Positions 42,908-53,359 of a DNA stretch of 64,000 bases are shown here, piece by piece. The position numbers were made by a program, and so were the translations under genes. The notes below the pieces were generated by a model. That model saw only the letters and a list, made by a program, of their open reading frames with translations. It was not told where the DNA came from and made no database searches. The stretch spans positions 716,985 through 780,984 of the forward strand of contig NAJO01000023.1 of assembly GCA_002077065.1 (NCBI GenBank). Direction: 5' to 3'. The stretch is from Cryoendolithus antarcticus (taxonomy: Eukaryota > Ascomycota > Dothideomycetes > Cladosporiales > Cladosporiaceae). The number at the start of each line of letters is the position of its first letter. Within the stretch, counting starts at the first letter, position 1.

Positions 42908-45186
42908 GGCTGCCCTGCCCGACACCCAGCCGGTGCTGTAGATGTCGAGCTGCCGGAGTATGAGGGTAGCTCTGAGCTCTCCGCTTTGATCGTGTAGCGG
43001 CAGGCAATGGTGTCTCCAATTGAGACAATGCTATGCTGAGATCAAGTCAGGATGCAATGAGGGTGTATTTAAAATTGATTTCGTGTATAAGGTCCCAAAC
43101 TGCGAGTCAAATACTCACAAGGCCTCCGACGACGGCCTCACGATAGCCTAGATGCACGAGCACACCTCAGCCGGGTAGATCTCGTCATGCGGCGGTGTCT
43201 GCAGCGGGAAGCCCGGCGAGCTGCAGGTCGCGGCTGGGATGCAGCCTAGCGAGACAAAGCAGGGCGAGGGGCAGAAAGGTGGGATGCCTTAGTTGTGAGA
43301 AAGTGTGGGGGACGGAGAGTTTGTGAGACACTCATCAGACTTGATGTGAATTGAGGAAACAGAGAGTTGAAGCATGTTGTAGAGAGCTTGTGCTATTCAC
43401 GACCTAGCAATAGCAGTCGTTGCTGGCGCGAGGGACTCGAGTGAGTGTTGAGATGGTGCATGGTGCTCCACCAGGTGCAAAACTGCTCGAGCAACAGACG
43501 GACGCCCTCTACCTGATCTGTTATCATGGCTTCGACCTAGATTGTGAGCATATTTGTATCATACTCTCTCGTCATATCGCTTCAAAGCCTCCAAATATCT
43601 GGTGCCGTATTCACTGTGCAGCATGTACGTGAGTGCTCTGCCTTACCATCTGTGCAGGTGGAGCCTAGAGTCTCTGGCTCGGAAGGATCAACATATTGCT
43701 TGGACGAGTACACCACGCAACGGCCGCTAGGACTTTATCAGCGACGACAGGCGCAAACACGACGACCTGAATGTCATGCCCATTGGTGCGATCGATTGCC
43801 ATCCCAGGTGGTCGTCCTCGTCACGGAGGATGGCGCCTGGTGTGGGGTTGAGCGGCTGCTGGGATACTTCCTGTCGCGCGTCTATGGCCATGAAACAGGT
43901 CTGGCGCTTGGAAACGTCCGCGGCGTGAGCCATTGATGTCTACATGACTTACCCGCTTCGAATGCACCGCAGGTCACATCTTCGAGACTGACATGCGGTG
44001 TGCAGCAGCACGGTGCTCGTGCAGCATCGTCCATTCGTGGAAGATCACGTCGTCAAGTGCGAGCCGCCCTTGGTGATCGTCAATAAATATGCTGCACAGC
44101 GATCTCTCGCTTGCCTGTGCTTTCTGCCGCTTGCTTCCGAGTCAGATAGATTACGCGCATAGCGTTTGCGTATCGCCGTCGTCAGATGATAGGACACGGA
44201 TCAATGGCATCTGGGGTGAAAGGTAGGGGAGGATTGATATGCAGTCTGAACTTCACGTTTCAGGGCACCTGTGCAATGTGAGTCAGCAGCTGCCGTGCAT
44301 TCGCATCATCAGCGTCGGAAGAGTCCGTCGGGTGTCAACACATTCCACCATCCACAGTTGATCACGCCGTCGAAGCGCTTGGTCCAATATCTTGACTCGG
44401 GCAGCGCAAAGCCTCTTCTATTTGGGTGTGGTCCATGCTCGCATCTGTGTGGACAGGCGACAGGAACAGGACAGTGCACTCGCTGCTAAATACAAGGACA
44501 AGCCTCCCTTGCTCACACCACCACCAAATACCACCTCACCGTCAACAAACGTCGTTTCTCCACCCTCCTTCGAGTACTTGCTTCCGCCGCACAATTTGGC
44601 GCTGACACATTACACCGAGGTGCGCGTACCTGCGCAAGCGACGGGAGACAGCAGGACAGCCTGCATTGACGCCCGCCCCCACTCCGCTGCCCATCCGCCC
44701 ATTCCGTTGTGTGCCCTGGGCTCCACTCTCATCAGCGCATATCCCTTCGAGCGCATCTTCAACGAATCAGACCGCTACGACCAGACGCCTGGCAACAGTA
44801 CCTCAGTAACACGCACGCGAAACGACGACTGCACCAAGAATCGTGATTCGCGCATGCACCACCTGCCTCTTGAAACGAGTGTAATCACCCCTACCACGCG
44901 CGCGGCGCCCCGAGGACAAAGAAGCGCTTGACGTGCAGGCTGCACAATCCGCTGTTCAACCCGCCCCTTGTGCCACCCGCGCGGCGCGCAAGTCCCAGCG
45001 ACAGCAACATCACCTCATCTGCCATCGCGGCTTCCGTCTGTCCGGCGCACAGCGATAGCCTAACAGACGACTCGGTGTGTCTAACTGCAACACAACACTG
45101 CGACGTTGCCAATTGTAGCGATTACGACGGTACTGCGACCGCGCGGTATATAGGTACGAAATCAAAGCCTGCTGCGAGACTGCGGC
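42908..45186. other. 2.3 kb region without a supportable gene, upstream of the RasGAP
   Basis: This is the largest gap in the window. Short plus-strand frames exist (for example 44392-44931, 179 codons), but they have no family likeness and biased, non-conserved composition. The 600 bp next to the RasGAP is CA/CT-rich and may be a long transcribed leader. No repeat or RNA gene was recognised. Confidence 0.4.
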
Positions 45187-47642
45187 ATGGCAGCCGTCTC
45201 GATGATGCATACGCCTTCACGTACATCGCAGTCTTCTGCGGGATCGTATCCGCGCATCTCGCGGCAGAACACAATGAGCTCTCAAGATGGCTCGCGGTCG
45301 ATGCGGGCTTCGAAGAGGTATTCAGTCACTGCACTGTACCTGTCTATGAACGCCAACCAGCGGGATATGGAAATCGAAGATGACTTGGCAAGAGCACAGA
45401 AAGCGCTGCGGGAGCTGAAGGTGAAGATCTCCTCACAATCGAAGAAGAACTTCGTGCTAGAGAAGGATGTACGATATCTGGACTCGCGAATAGCTTTACT
45501 AGTGCAGAATCGCATGGCGCTGGAGGAGCAGAATGAGGTGGCGAATCACTTGAGTGACGAAGGTCCAGAACAGACAAGTGTGTTCCCTGGAGATCAGAAG
45601 ACACAGCAGTACGGGAATTTGCTGTTTTTGCTGCAATCAGAGCCGCGACATATCGCACATCTGTGTCGACTGGTGACAATGGCGGAAATTGACCAGCTCT
45701 TGCAGACTGTGATGTTCACGCTCTACGGAAACCAGTACGAGAGTCGGGAAGAGCATTTGCTGTTGACGATGTTTCAGGTAAGCCGAGCGTGATTCATAAT
45801 GTGCTAATTAGCACTAATTGCCTGCAGTCCGTCCTCACATATCAGTTCGACAACACGCCCGACTACTCATCTCTCCTGCGAGCGAACACACCAGTCTCAC
45901 GAATGATGACCACGTACACCCGCCGAGGACCTGGCCAAAGCTACCTTAAGAGTGTACTGGCTAACCGAATCAACTCACTGATCGAGATTAGAGATCTTGA
46001 TCTCGAGATCAACCCTTTAAAGGTGTACGAGACGATGATACAGAAGATCGAGTCGAGTGGCGAGCCGCTGCCTGCTGGTCTGGCGAAGGGTGTCACAGCA
46101 GAACAAGCAGCTGCGAATGAGAATGTGCAACGGATTATTGCACCACGGATAGACATGCTGATCGAGATCGCCAACTCGTTTCTCGACACCATCATTGAGG
46201 GACTTGAAGAGACACCCTACGGCATTCGATGGATATGCAAGCAGATTCGAAGTCTGACCAGACGAAAGTACCCAGATGCTCAGGAGCAGACTGTCTGTAC
46301 GCTCATTGGTGGTTTCTTCTTCCTACGGTTCATCAACCCAGCCATCGTCACACCTCGATCATACATGCTCATCGAGCAGACACCGGCAGAGAACCCAAAG
46401 CGAACACTCACATATGTGGCGAAGATGCTGCAGAATCTGGCGAACAAGCCTAGCTACGCCAAAGAGCCATATATGGCTAAGCTGCAGGGCTTCATTCATC
46501 AGAACAAGGAGCGCATCAATCGCTTCATGATCGATCTGTGCGAAGTGCAGGACTTCTACGAGACTCTCGAGATGGACAACTATGTTGCACTCTCGAAACG
46601 TGACATCGAGCTCACCATCACACTAAACGAAGTCTACGCCACCCATTCGCTACTAGAAAAACACCGCACCGAACTCCTCACAAACGATAGCAGCCACCTT
46701 CGACAGCTTCTGCACGAGCTCGGCCCTGCGCCGCCCCAACTACTTCGGAAGGACAACCGCGCAATCCTTCTTCCACTATATAGCAAGTGGGAAACACCCA
46801 TAGACGACATCACCGCCGCCCTCGACATCACCCAAGACGAAGTCTACTTCATGGAAGCGAAGTCCTCTTTCGTAGTCATCATGCGCTCTCTTCCACCCGG
46901 CCACCACGCAGTCCGGCGTCCCCTCCGCCTCGAGCGCGTCGCCGACGCCGCAGCAACAACGAAGAACGACAGCGTCATGGTCCGCAAAGGCATCCGCGCC
47001 ATGGAACTGCTGACGCAACTCTCCGACTCGGGCATCATAGACAAATCTGACTCCTATGCTCTGCTGCGTGATGAGATTGAGCAGGAGCTCGTGCACTTGG
47101 GGAGTCTGAAAGAGAAAGTCATAGCCGAGACTGGCAAGCTGGAAGAGGTCTTCAAGACCATCCAAGAACACAATACCTACCTTAACGGCCAACTGGAGAC
47201 CTACAAGTCCTATCTCCACAACGTCCGCGGCCAATCTGAAGGGCCCTCGCACCCCGGTCGCCGCGGCAACAAAGACACTACACCCAACCCTCTCGCCTCC
47301 TTGACCTCCTCCCCCGCGACGACCAAGCCCCTGGGCCCTTACAAATTCACGCATCTCGACCTCGAGCGCAGCGGCGTCATCAAGTCTAGCAATGTCCCTG
47401 AGAACCGACGGCAGAACATCTACTTCAACATCACGTCGCCCTCGCCGGGGACTTTTGTGATATCGTTGCACTACAAGGGCCGGAATCGGGGTTTGCTGGA
47501 GTTGGACCTAAAGCTTGATGATCTTTTGGAGATGCAGAGGGAGGGCCAGGGCGAGCTGGATTTGGAGTATGTGCGGTTGGATGTGGGGAGGGTGTTGGGC
47601 CTTTTGGGAAAGAGGTTTGGGAGGAAAGGGGGAAGGTGGTAG
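45187..47642 (+). CDS. Ras GTPase-activating protein (IQGAP-related RasGAP, GapA/Gap1 type)
   Basis: Exons 45187-45777 and 45828-47642 join in phase 0 ([12 protein letters not shown]) to give 801 residues. An N-terminal coiled coil ([18 protein letters not shown]) precedes the GAP domain, which starts around [14 protein letters not shown] and has [21 protein letters not shown] (the arginine-finger region is TRRGPGQ), [20 protein letters not shown] and [19 protein letters not shown]. The C-terminal RasGAP_C domain ([15 protein letters not shown] ... [20 protein letters not shown]) is also present. It lacks the calponin-homology and IQ motifs of true IQGAPs, matching S. pombe Gap1 and Aspergillus GapA, which switch off Ras to control polarity. 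The gene runs into a tandem array and then the convergent NAF1. Confidence 0.94.
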
Positions 47643-47944
47643 GTCCTACTTCTAGGAGGAGGCCACGGAGGGGAGAATTGTAAGATAAGGGCGCTGCGAG
47701 ATGGAGGAACGACTGTATGCGCCGGACCGGGAGGAAAGACTGGAGGACCGTGATACCCTTGGGCGCCTGGCTGGCTTACTGCGCTGTTCTTTGTTCGCGT
47801 TATGGGACTGGGCTGGCATGAATGGATTTGACGCATGGCTTTACTGTATGAGTACGTAGGATCTAATTGTATGAGCAACGGGCAATTTTGCACTGCAAGA
47901 GCTGTTTTCACTTTTCTTCTCCGTGGCTTCTTGATCATGGTTGT

Positions 47945-48625
47945 CCTGTTATACAGCATGCCGCCTTGTAACTTGGCGCATTGCATGCTCACTGAGAGCA
48001 CTGAGAGACAAAGGCTATTGCTGATTCTCCATGGTTCTTTAATCGTGCTTATGCCATTATACAGTGCACCGGCCTATAAGTTCAGCGCATTGCGTGTTCA
48101 CTGAGAGCACCTAACGCGTTGCTTCTCTCCGATATCTCGACCTCGCCTGTGCTATCATACTGTACACCGACCTGTGACGTTGGTGCAGTGCAGGTTCAGT
48201 GAGAGCACACCGAGACAGCATAAAGCGGTGCTTCTCTCCAATCCTCGTGAAATGCTTATGCTATTATGCTGTACACCGGCCTGTAAGTTTAAACCCTTAT
48301 CTGGTCACTGAGAGCACTATATAGGTTGTCTCTCTCCATATCTCGTGACACGCTCGAGCTAACATAATGTACACCGGCCTGCATGTTGGTGTATTGTATG
48401 AACACTGAGAGTATCAGATACGTCGTTTCTCTCCTATTCTCACAACATGCTAATGCTAGCGTAGTGTACACCGGCCTGTAAGTTGAGACATCGCACGGTT
48501 ACTGAGAGCACTGAAATGACACAAAGTATGGTTTCTCCGCGGTTGTTAGCACATGCTTGTGCTATTCTACTGTACACCAGCCCGTATCTTACAAGCATGC
48601 ATAGTCATTGAGAGGCTCAATTGCC
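47945..48625. repeat. Tandem array, about seven diverged copies of a 97-109 bp unit with a conserved hairpin
   Basis: Two anchors recur in order. GTACACCGGCCTGTAAGTT-like cores begin at about 47955, 48064, 48162, 48271, 48369, 48466 and 48572. About 35 bp after each comes ACTGAGAGCAC (47991, 48100, 48198, 48307, 48404, 48501, 48607), followed in most copies by TTTCTCTCC. Spacings alternate near 98 and 109 bp. In several copies GAGAGCAC can pair with the later GTGC-T-TCTC, keeping one bulged T although the loop differs; the last copy has decayed. The array fills the gap between the convergent RasGAP and NAF1 genes. I do not recognise the family. It could be a satellite or a set of structured RNAs; the sequence does not decide. 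Confidence 0.85.
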
Positions 48626-48654
48626 TCTTTACAGCCCTATCGCCACCAAAAACC

Positions 48655-50940
48655 CTACTTCTGCTGTCCCTGACCCCACTGTCCGCCGGTGAAGTTAGGG
48701 TTATAAGCCCCTTGACCATACTGATACGTCTGCCCGTTGAATTGGTACGTCTGCGGCTGCTGAGCCTGGTACGCCTGGCTGTACTGGGCGTAGGCTTGGG
48801 CGTTGTATGCGGGCTGCTGGTAGACCGGGGTGTAGCTCGTAGGGGCCGCGGTGCCGGGAGCAGCGTACGCGGTGTTGGTAGTAGGCGCAGTGTAGGTATT
48901 GTTGGTCCCGGGAGCAGCGTAGCTGTAGAGAGCAGCGGGAGCAGTGTAGCTGTTGGCGGTAGCGGGCGCTGTGTAGCCAGCGTACGCATTGGGGTTGTAA
49001 ATCGGATAGGACTGAGGCTGAGCAGCTAGAGGTGGTGCCTGAGGAAGTGGATGCGGGACACGAGCCGCTGGAGCGCCGTAGTTGTTGTTTGAGCCACGTC
49101 CACCACGGTCATTGTTCCCGCGTCCGCGATTATTGTCGTATGGACGGACACGCGCGTTGCCGTTGCCGCGTGCATTGTTGCGAACCGGTCCACCAGTCCT
49201 CATCATTTCAGAGAGATTGTCCGGGCGCTTGAGAGGGGTGTAACCATCAGCCGGTGGCGAGGTCGGACGTCCGTTTTCATCGCCGTAGTTAACGTCGTGA
49301 TTCCACGTCGGCACATCGTCATTGCTGGGTGCGTAGCGACGGAAGCCGCCATCGTCGTAGCGGTTGTTGTCGTACCCACCCCGCCCTCCGCGACCGCCAC
49401 GATCATTGCCGCGAGTGCGAGGACCACGTCCCCCACGTCCACGGCGGCTTGCGTACCCATCTGGCCCAGCTGGGCCGACGTTACGCGTGAAGTCCTCACG
49501 GCTGAGCTTGCCTTTGCCATCCTTCTTGCTCGCCTTATTCATTCGCTTGTACTCCTGCTCTACTTCGTCATCGGAGAACTCGAGCTCATCGTCACCAGCT
49601 TCCTCGTCGTTGATGTTCGAGGCGTCAGTATATTTCTTAGCCTTCATCTCGGCGACATTCTCAAACGTCGTGTGAGCATCGACAGAGAAGATCTGTGCGC
49701 CTGGCTGTAGTCCGAGCGTATCGAGCTCATCCTCCGATATGATGATCAAGAAGAAGGGGTTCGCAGTAGTGCCCATGACATCATTGATCGCGCCGATGAC
49801 TTTACGCGCTGCATTACAGAGCGGGGCCTCGATCGAAGGGATCTTATCGAATGCCATACCAGGCGTGCCGGCAATCACGAGACGGCTCTCGGCGAAGTGC
49901 ATGACCTGACCGAGTAGAGTGACTTTCGTGTCCTCGGTGATGCTGATCTGTGGCTTGGGTGGGATGACCTCGGCCTTCTCGTTCGCGGTACGTGGCGGTC
50001 CGCCTCCACCGCGGTCACCGTCTTCTCCCTCCTCGCGCATGAGCATCTTCGCCATCTCCTCGTGGTTCATCGCCGAGCCTGTCTCAGCGTCAGATGCTTC
50101 TGAATCAGAGTCAGAGTCCGAATCTGAAGAGCCTGAGCTCGATTCCGGGTCGGAGTCGGGCGCAGTTTCGCCTGTCGGATCGGCTGATAGCGTGTCATCT
50201 TGATGGATTTCGACGGCCTGGGGGTTCTCGTTCGGGCCAGTGAGGGAATTCTCGCTACCTGTGCCCCTGAACGATTCTTCGCTGATAGTGCTACTACGGC
50301 GTAGATGCTCTAAGACTTGAGCGACTCCTCCGACACCCAGGGGACCGACGTCATCTTCCACATCAGTGATGTCAAATTTCATGCGCTTTGGGCTTGGTGG
50401 TTGCGCTGTCGTCTCTGAAAGCTGCTCGGTGGGGTGTGTGATGGTGGCATCGTTCTTTGCAGCGACTGCACTCCTGTTGTTGTCCACGTTAGTGTCCGAT
50501 CCATCTTGAGTGATGGTTGCGTCCACGGAAGGCGCGTGTGTGCTGTGTGCTGCACTGTCTGCGATGCTGTGTGTTGCTATATCTGCTGTGATATGTGCTG
50601 TGCTGTCTGCTACAATCTCTGCTCCGGCGGCCAGTGGAAGTGATCCTGGTCCAGTGGCACCGGTAGATGTCCCGATAGGCTGAACAGTCCCAACAACAGC
50701 ATCCGTGACGTTGAGAGCAGGTGCATCCTCAGCTGATTGACGCCGCAGTTCTATCACGGCTCCAGCAGGTGGGAAAATGGCCTCGTCAGTCCTGATCACG
50801 TCAAAATCTCCCCTTTGCGCGACGACAGCGTTCGATCGATTGACGTTTGATTGAGTCGTCTCCCCGTACAGATCGTCCCAATCGCTGTCATCCGAGCCAG
50901 CGGCATCTTTGTGAGTAGTATCCATACTTGCAGTATACAT
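48655..50940 (-). CDS. NAF1: H/ACA snoRNP assembly factor Naf1
   Basis: A single exon starts at ATG 50940 or at the in-frame ATG 50925 and runs 761 or 756 residues. The first half is acidic and serine-rich (ESSSGSSDSDSDSDSEASD). The Gar1/Naf1 domain lies in the middle: PPKPQISITEDTKVTLLGQVMHF, ESRLVIAG, IEAPLCNAARKVIGAINDVMG and NPFFLII. An acidic linker follows (DDELEFSDDEVEQEY), then an RGG-rich region (RRGRGGRGPRTRGNDRGG) and a Tyr/Ala/Pro/Gln-rich tail. Naf1 binds Cbf5 in early H/ACA particles and is later replaced by Gar1, so it is needed for box H/ACA snoRNA and telomerase RNA stability. The RGG plus Tyr/Gln-rich tail is long and may phase-separate (inference). Confidence 0.92.
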   Translation of the reverse strand: MYTASMDTTHKDAAGSDDSDWDDLYGETTQSNVNRSNAVVAQRGDFDVIRTDEAIFPPAGAVIELRRQSAEDAPALNVTDAVVGTVQPIGTSTGATGPGSLPLAAGAEIVADSTAHITADIATHSIADSAAHSTHAPSVDATITQDGSDTNVDNNRSAVAAKNDATITHPTEQLSETTAQPPSPKRMKFDITDVEDDVGPLGVGGVAQVLEHLRRSSTISEESFRGTGSENSLTGPNENPQAVEIHQDDTLSADPTGETAPDSDPESSSGSSDSDSDSDSEASDAETGSAMNHEEMAKMLMREEGEDGDRGGGGPPRTANEKAEVIPPKPQISITEDTKVTLLGQVMHFAESRLVIAGTPGMAFDKIPSIEAPLCNAARKVIGAINDVMGTTANPFFLIIISEDELDTLGLQPGAQIFSVDAHTTFENVAEMKAKKYTDASNINDEEAGDDELEFSDDEVEQEYKRMNKASKKDGKGKLSREDFTRNVGPAGPDGYASRRGRGGRGPRTRGNDRGGRGGRGGYDNNRYDDGGFRRYAPSNDDVPTWNHDVNYGDENGRPTSPPADGYTPLKRPDNLSEMMRTGGPVRNNARGNGNARVRPYDNNRGRGNNDRGGRGSNNNYGAPAARVPHPLPQAPPLAAQPQSYPIYNPNAYAGYTAPATANSYTAPAALYSYAAPGTNNTYTAPTTNTAYAAPGTAAPTSYTPVYQQPAYNAQAYAQYSQAYQAQQPQTYQFNGQTYQYGQGAYNPNFTGGQWGQGQQK

Positions 50941-51385
50941 GCGTGAGGAACGATACTGCAAAGGAAACTAAGATAGTATCGTCAACCACTCGCTCACTCT
51001 CTCAAGCCGGACGCTCACTTGAACGCCCGCTCGAGGAATGGTATGGCGTTTCTGCGGACTTACGGGGAGCTGTAGCCCTAGCGCAGCGATGTATCAGGTG
51101 TTTGATGACAGCCTTTGGCGTTGGCAGGTAGTGTTGGAACCTGCCCGACTTGTATGTGATGTTGAATTGTCGATATGGGAAAAGCGCCAGTGAAGTCGAA
51201 CTTTTTGGCTCGCATCGAATCAGCTCGAAGTTTGAAACCCTTGCTAGCGGCGGGTAGCTTACCGTCTCGCTTAACGCCCTGCATTGGGAATGCCAACGCT
51301 GGGCAACATCTTATAGGCTGAATGGTGGTAAATATATATGTGTTCCGACTGCACCAGCATGTAGACTGCGAACAAGACCGACAGT
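50941..51385. promoter_or_regulatory. Divergent promoter region, NAF1 / ALG9
   Basis: These 445 bp lie between the divergent NAF1 and ALG9 start codons and contain no coding signal. A TATA-like AAATATATATG sits near 51330, about 55 bp before the ALG9 start codon. Confidence 0.4.
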
Positions 51386-53224
51386 ATGTCGGATACCACA
51401 GCAGAGCCTCCCCGGCGGACGCCCACCAGTACTTCATCGGCTCGCCAGAATGCGTAAGTCTATCCTCATGTTCTATGGCATGCTCTGACCTTGTCCAGTC
51501 CACCAACACCACAGGTCAACTACGCCCCAATAGCAGTCTTCTACATCCTCTTCATCAGCCACGCGTTTGCCGCTTTCTACCAGCCAATCCAGGACTGCGA
51601 CGAAGTTTTCAACTACTGGGAACCCACGCACTACCTCAATCATGGCCACGGCTTCCAAACATGGGAGTACTCCCCAGTGTACGCAATTCGGAGCTGGGCC
51701 TACGCCGCTCTTCACGCACTCGCTATCCAGGGCTCGAAGGTCGTGCCAGTAATCAATGAGGTCTTCGGCAAGCGTGCTGAGTTCTACATGCTCCGCGCGG
51801 TGCTTGCGGGAATCTGTGCGTTGTGTGAGGCAAGGTTGTTCAACACAGTGGCAAAGTGCGTCAATGCGAGGGTTGCATGGATCTTTGTGGGCATTATGGC
51901 GACGGCGCCGGGGATGTTCCACGCAAGCGTGGCCTTCTTACCAAGCAGCTTTGCGATGTATGCGACGGTGCTGAGCACGGCTGCGTTCATCGATCGAAGG
52001 AACGGGTTCCGCACGGCACAGGGCATCATGTTCGCTGGATTTGGAGCTTCTCTCGGCTGGCCCTTCGCTGTGGTACTGGCCGTTCCGTTCCTGCTCGAGG
52101 AGGTCTTTGCGGCCGTCAATACCGACCAACAAGCGATCATCGATCTGGCATGGCGGGTCCTGGACGGCACCGCACGCGCAACAGGCATTCTAGCAATTCA
52201 AGTCCTCTTCGACGCCACGCTGTACCGTCGCCTTACGGTCGTACCGCTGAACATAGTTCTCTATAATGTTTTCTCATCCTCCGGCGGTCCAGACCTCTAC
52301 GGCACCGAGCCCTGGTCATACTACCTTCGCAACCTAGCCCTGAACTTTCATCTCTGGGTACCGCTCGCTCTGCTAAGCCTACCAATGCTGTTCGTTCAGC
52401 CCTCGAAGTCTGCGATCAAGACCTCTCATCTTCGTACCCTTGTTCTGGTATCGCCGTTGTATATCTGGCTGGGATTGTTCACTCTCCAACCTCACAAGGA
52501 AGAACGGTTCCTCTATCCCGCCTACCCCTTCCTTGCACTGAGCGGGGCTCTAAGTCTACATATCTTGCTTACCTATCTCGGCTCGCCCACGAAGACGTCC
52601 TTCATCGCCAAAACTCCTGCTTTCCTTCGCTTGCTCTTCGTCCTGGCCTTCCTCATCCTCACCTTAGTCCTCTCGGCTCTTCGCATAGCAGGCCAAGTCT
52701 CAGCTTACGCCGCTCCCTTAAAAATCTACGACCCCTTGCACACGCCCGAGATGCGTGCTAGCATCAATACTACCTCCTCCCTTGACACAACATTGTGCCT
52801 TGGGAAAGAATGGTATCGCTTCCCCTCTCACCATTTCCTGCCTGACTCCTTCCGCGCCCGCTTCATCAAGTCCGAGTTCGATGGCCTCTTACCCGGGGAT
52901 TTCGAGCAGACTGGCAAAGGCTACGGTCCGTACGCAGGGACTTGGCGGGTACCGCAGGGCATGAACGGTGGGAACCAGTGGGACGGGGGCAAGGTCGTTG
53001 AAGTGGAGGAGTGTGGGTGGATCGTGGACAGTCATGTACCGAGCACTAAGGTGACGCAACGGGAGCCAAGGTTTATTGAAACGAAGGCGTGGGAGCAAGT
53101 TGAGTGTGTGCGATTTCTTGACAGCGCAAGCACTGGCTTGCTCGGACGTGTGAGCTGGGTGCCTGAAGATTGGGGCAGAGTATGGGGCGAGTACTGTCTG
53201 CTGCGTCGTGCTAAGAGCGTATAG
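51386..53224 (+). CDS. ALG9: Dolichyl-P-Man alpha-1,2-mannosyltransferase Alg9 (GT22)
   Basis: Exon 1 (51386-51453) and exon 2 (51499-53224) join in phase 2 to give 597 residues. Family hallmarks are QPIQDCDEVFNYWEPTHYLNHGHGFQTWEYSP right after the first membrane helix (the catalytic acidic loop), GGPDLYGTEPWSYYLRNLALNFH, and HKEERFLYPAYPF, a GT22 signature. About eight to ten hydrophobic segments fit the multi-pass ER membrane topology. Alg9 adds the seventh and ninth mannose to the lumenal dolichol-linked N-glycan precursor. The start is fixed by a 45 nt intron that splices a Ser/Thr-rich N-terminus to the conserved part. It is convergent with the CoA-transferase gene, stops only 135 bp apart. 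Confidence 0.94.
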
Positions 53225-53359
53225 ATTACCCAAGGAGCACAAAGACGGAAAAGCTTCTTCGATATGTACAATATACAGAATCTACCCCATTCAAGTTCCT
53301 CACCCATATCGGCCCGAACGCCAGCGCTCCAATACAACACACCGTCATCTTCATATATC

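Noticed and set aside
42813..43025. Frame starting at a TTG (LETPLPAATRSKRRAQSYPHTP) as a separate gene
   Set aside because: No ATG, and it overlaps another frame; at best an internal exon of an unresolved gene.
44392..44931. 179-codon plus-strand frame upstream of the RasGAP
   Set aside because: Low-complexity Pro/Thr-rich composition, no ATG-anchored conserved segment and no family likeness; more likely leader sequence.
47945..48625. CRISPR-like repeat array
   Set aside because: Units are adjacent diverged copies about 100 bp long in a fungal genome, without short identical repeats separated by unique spacers.
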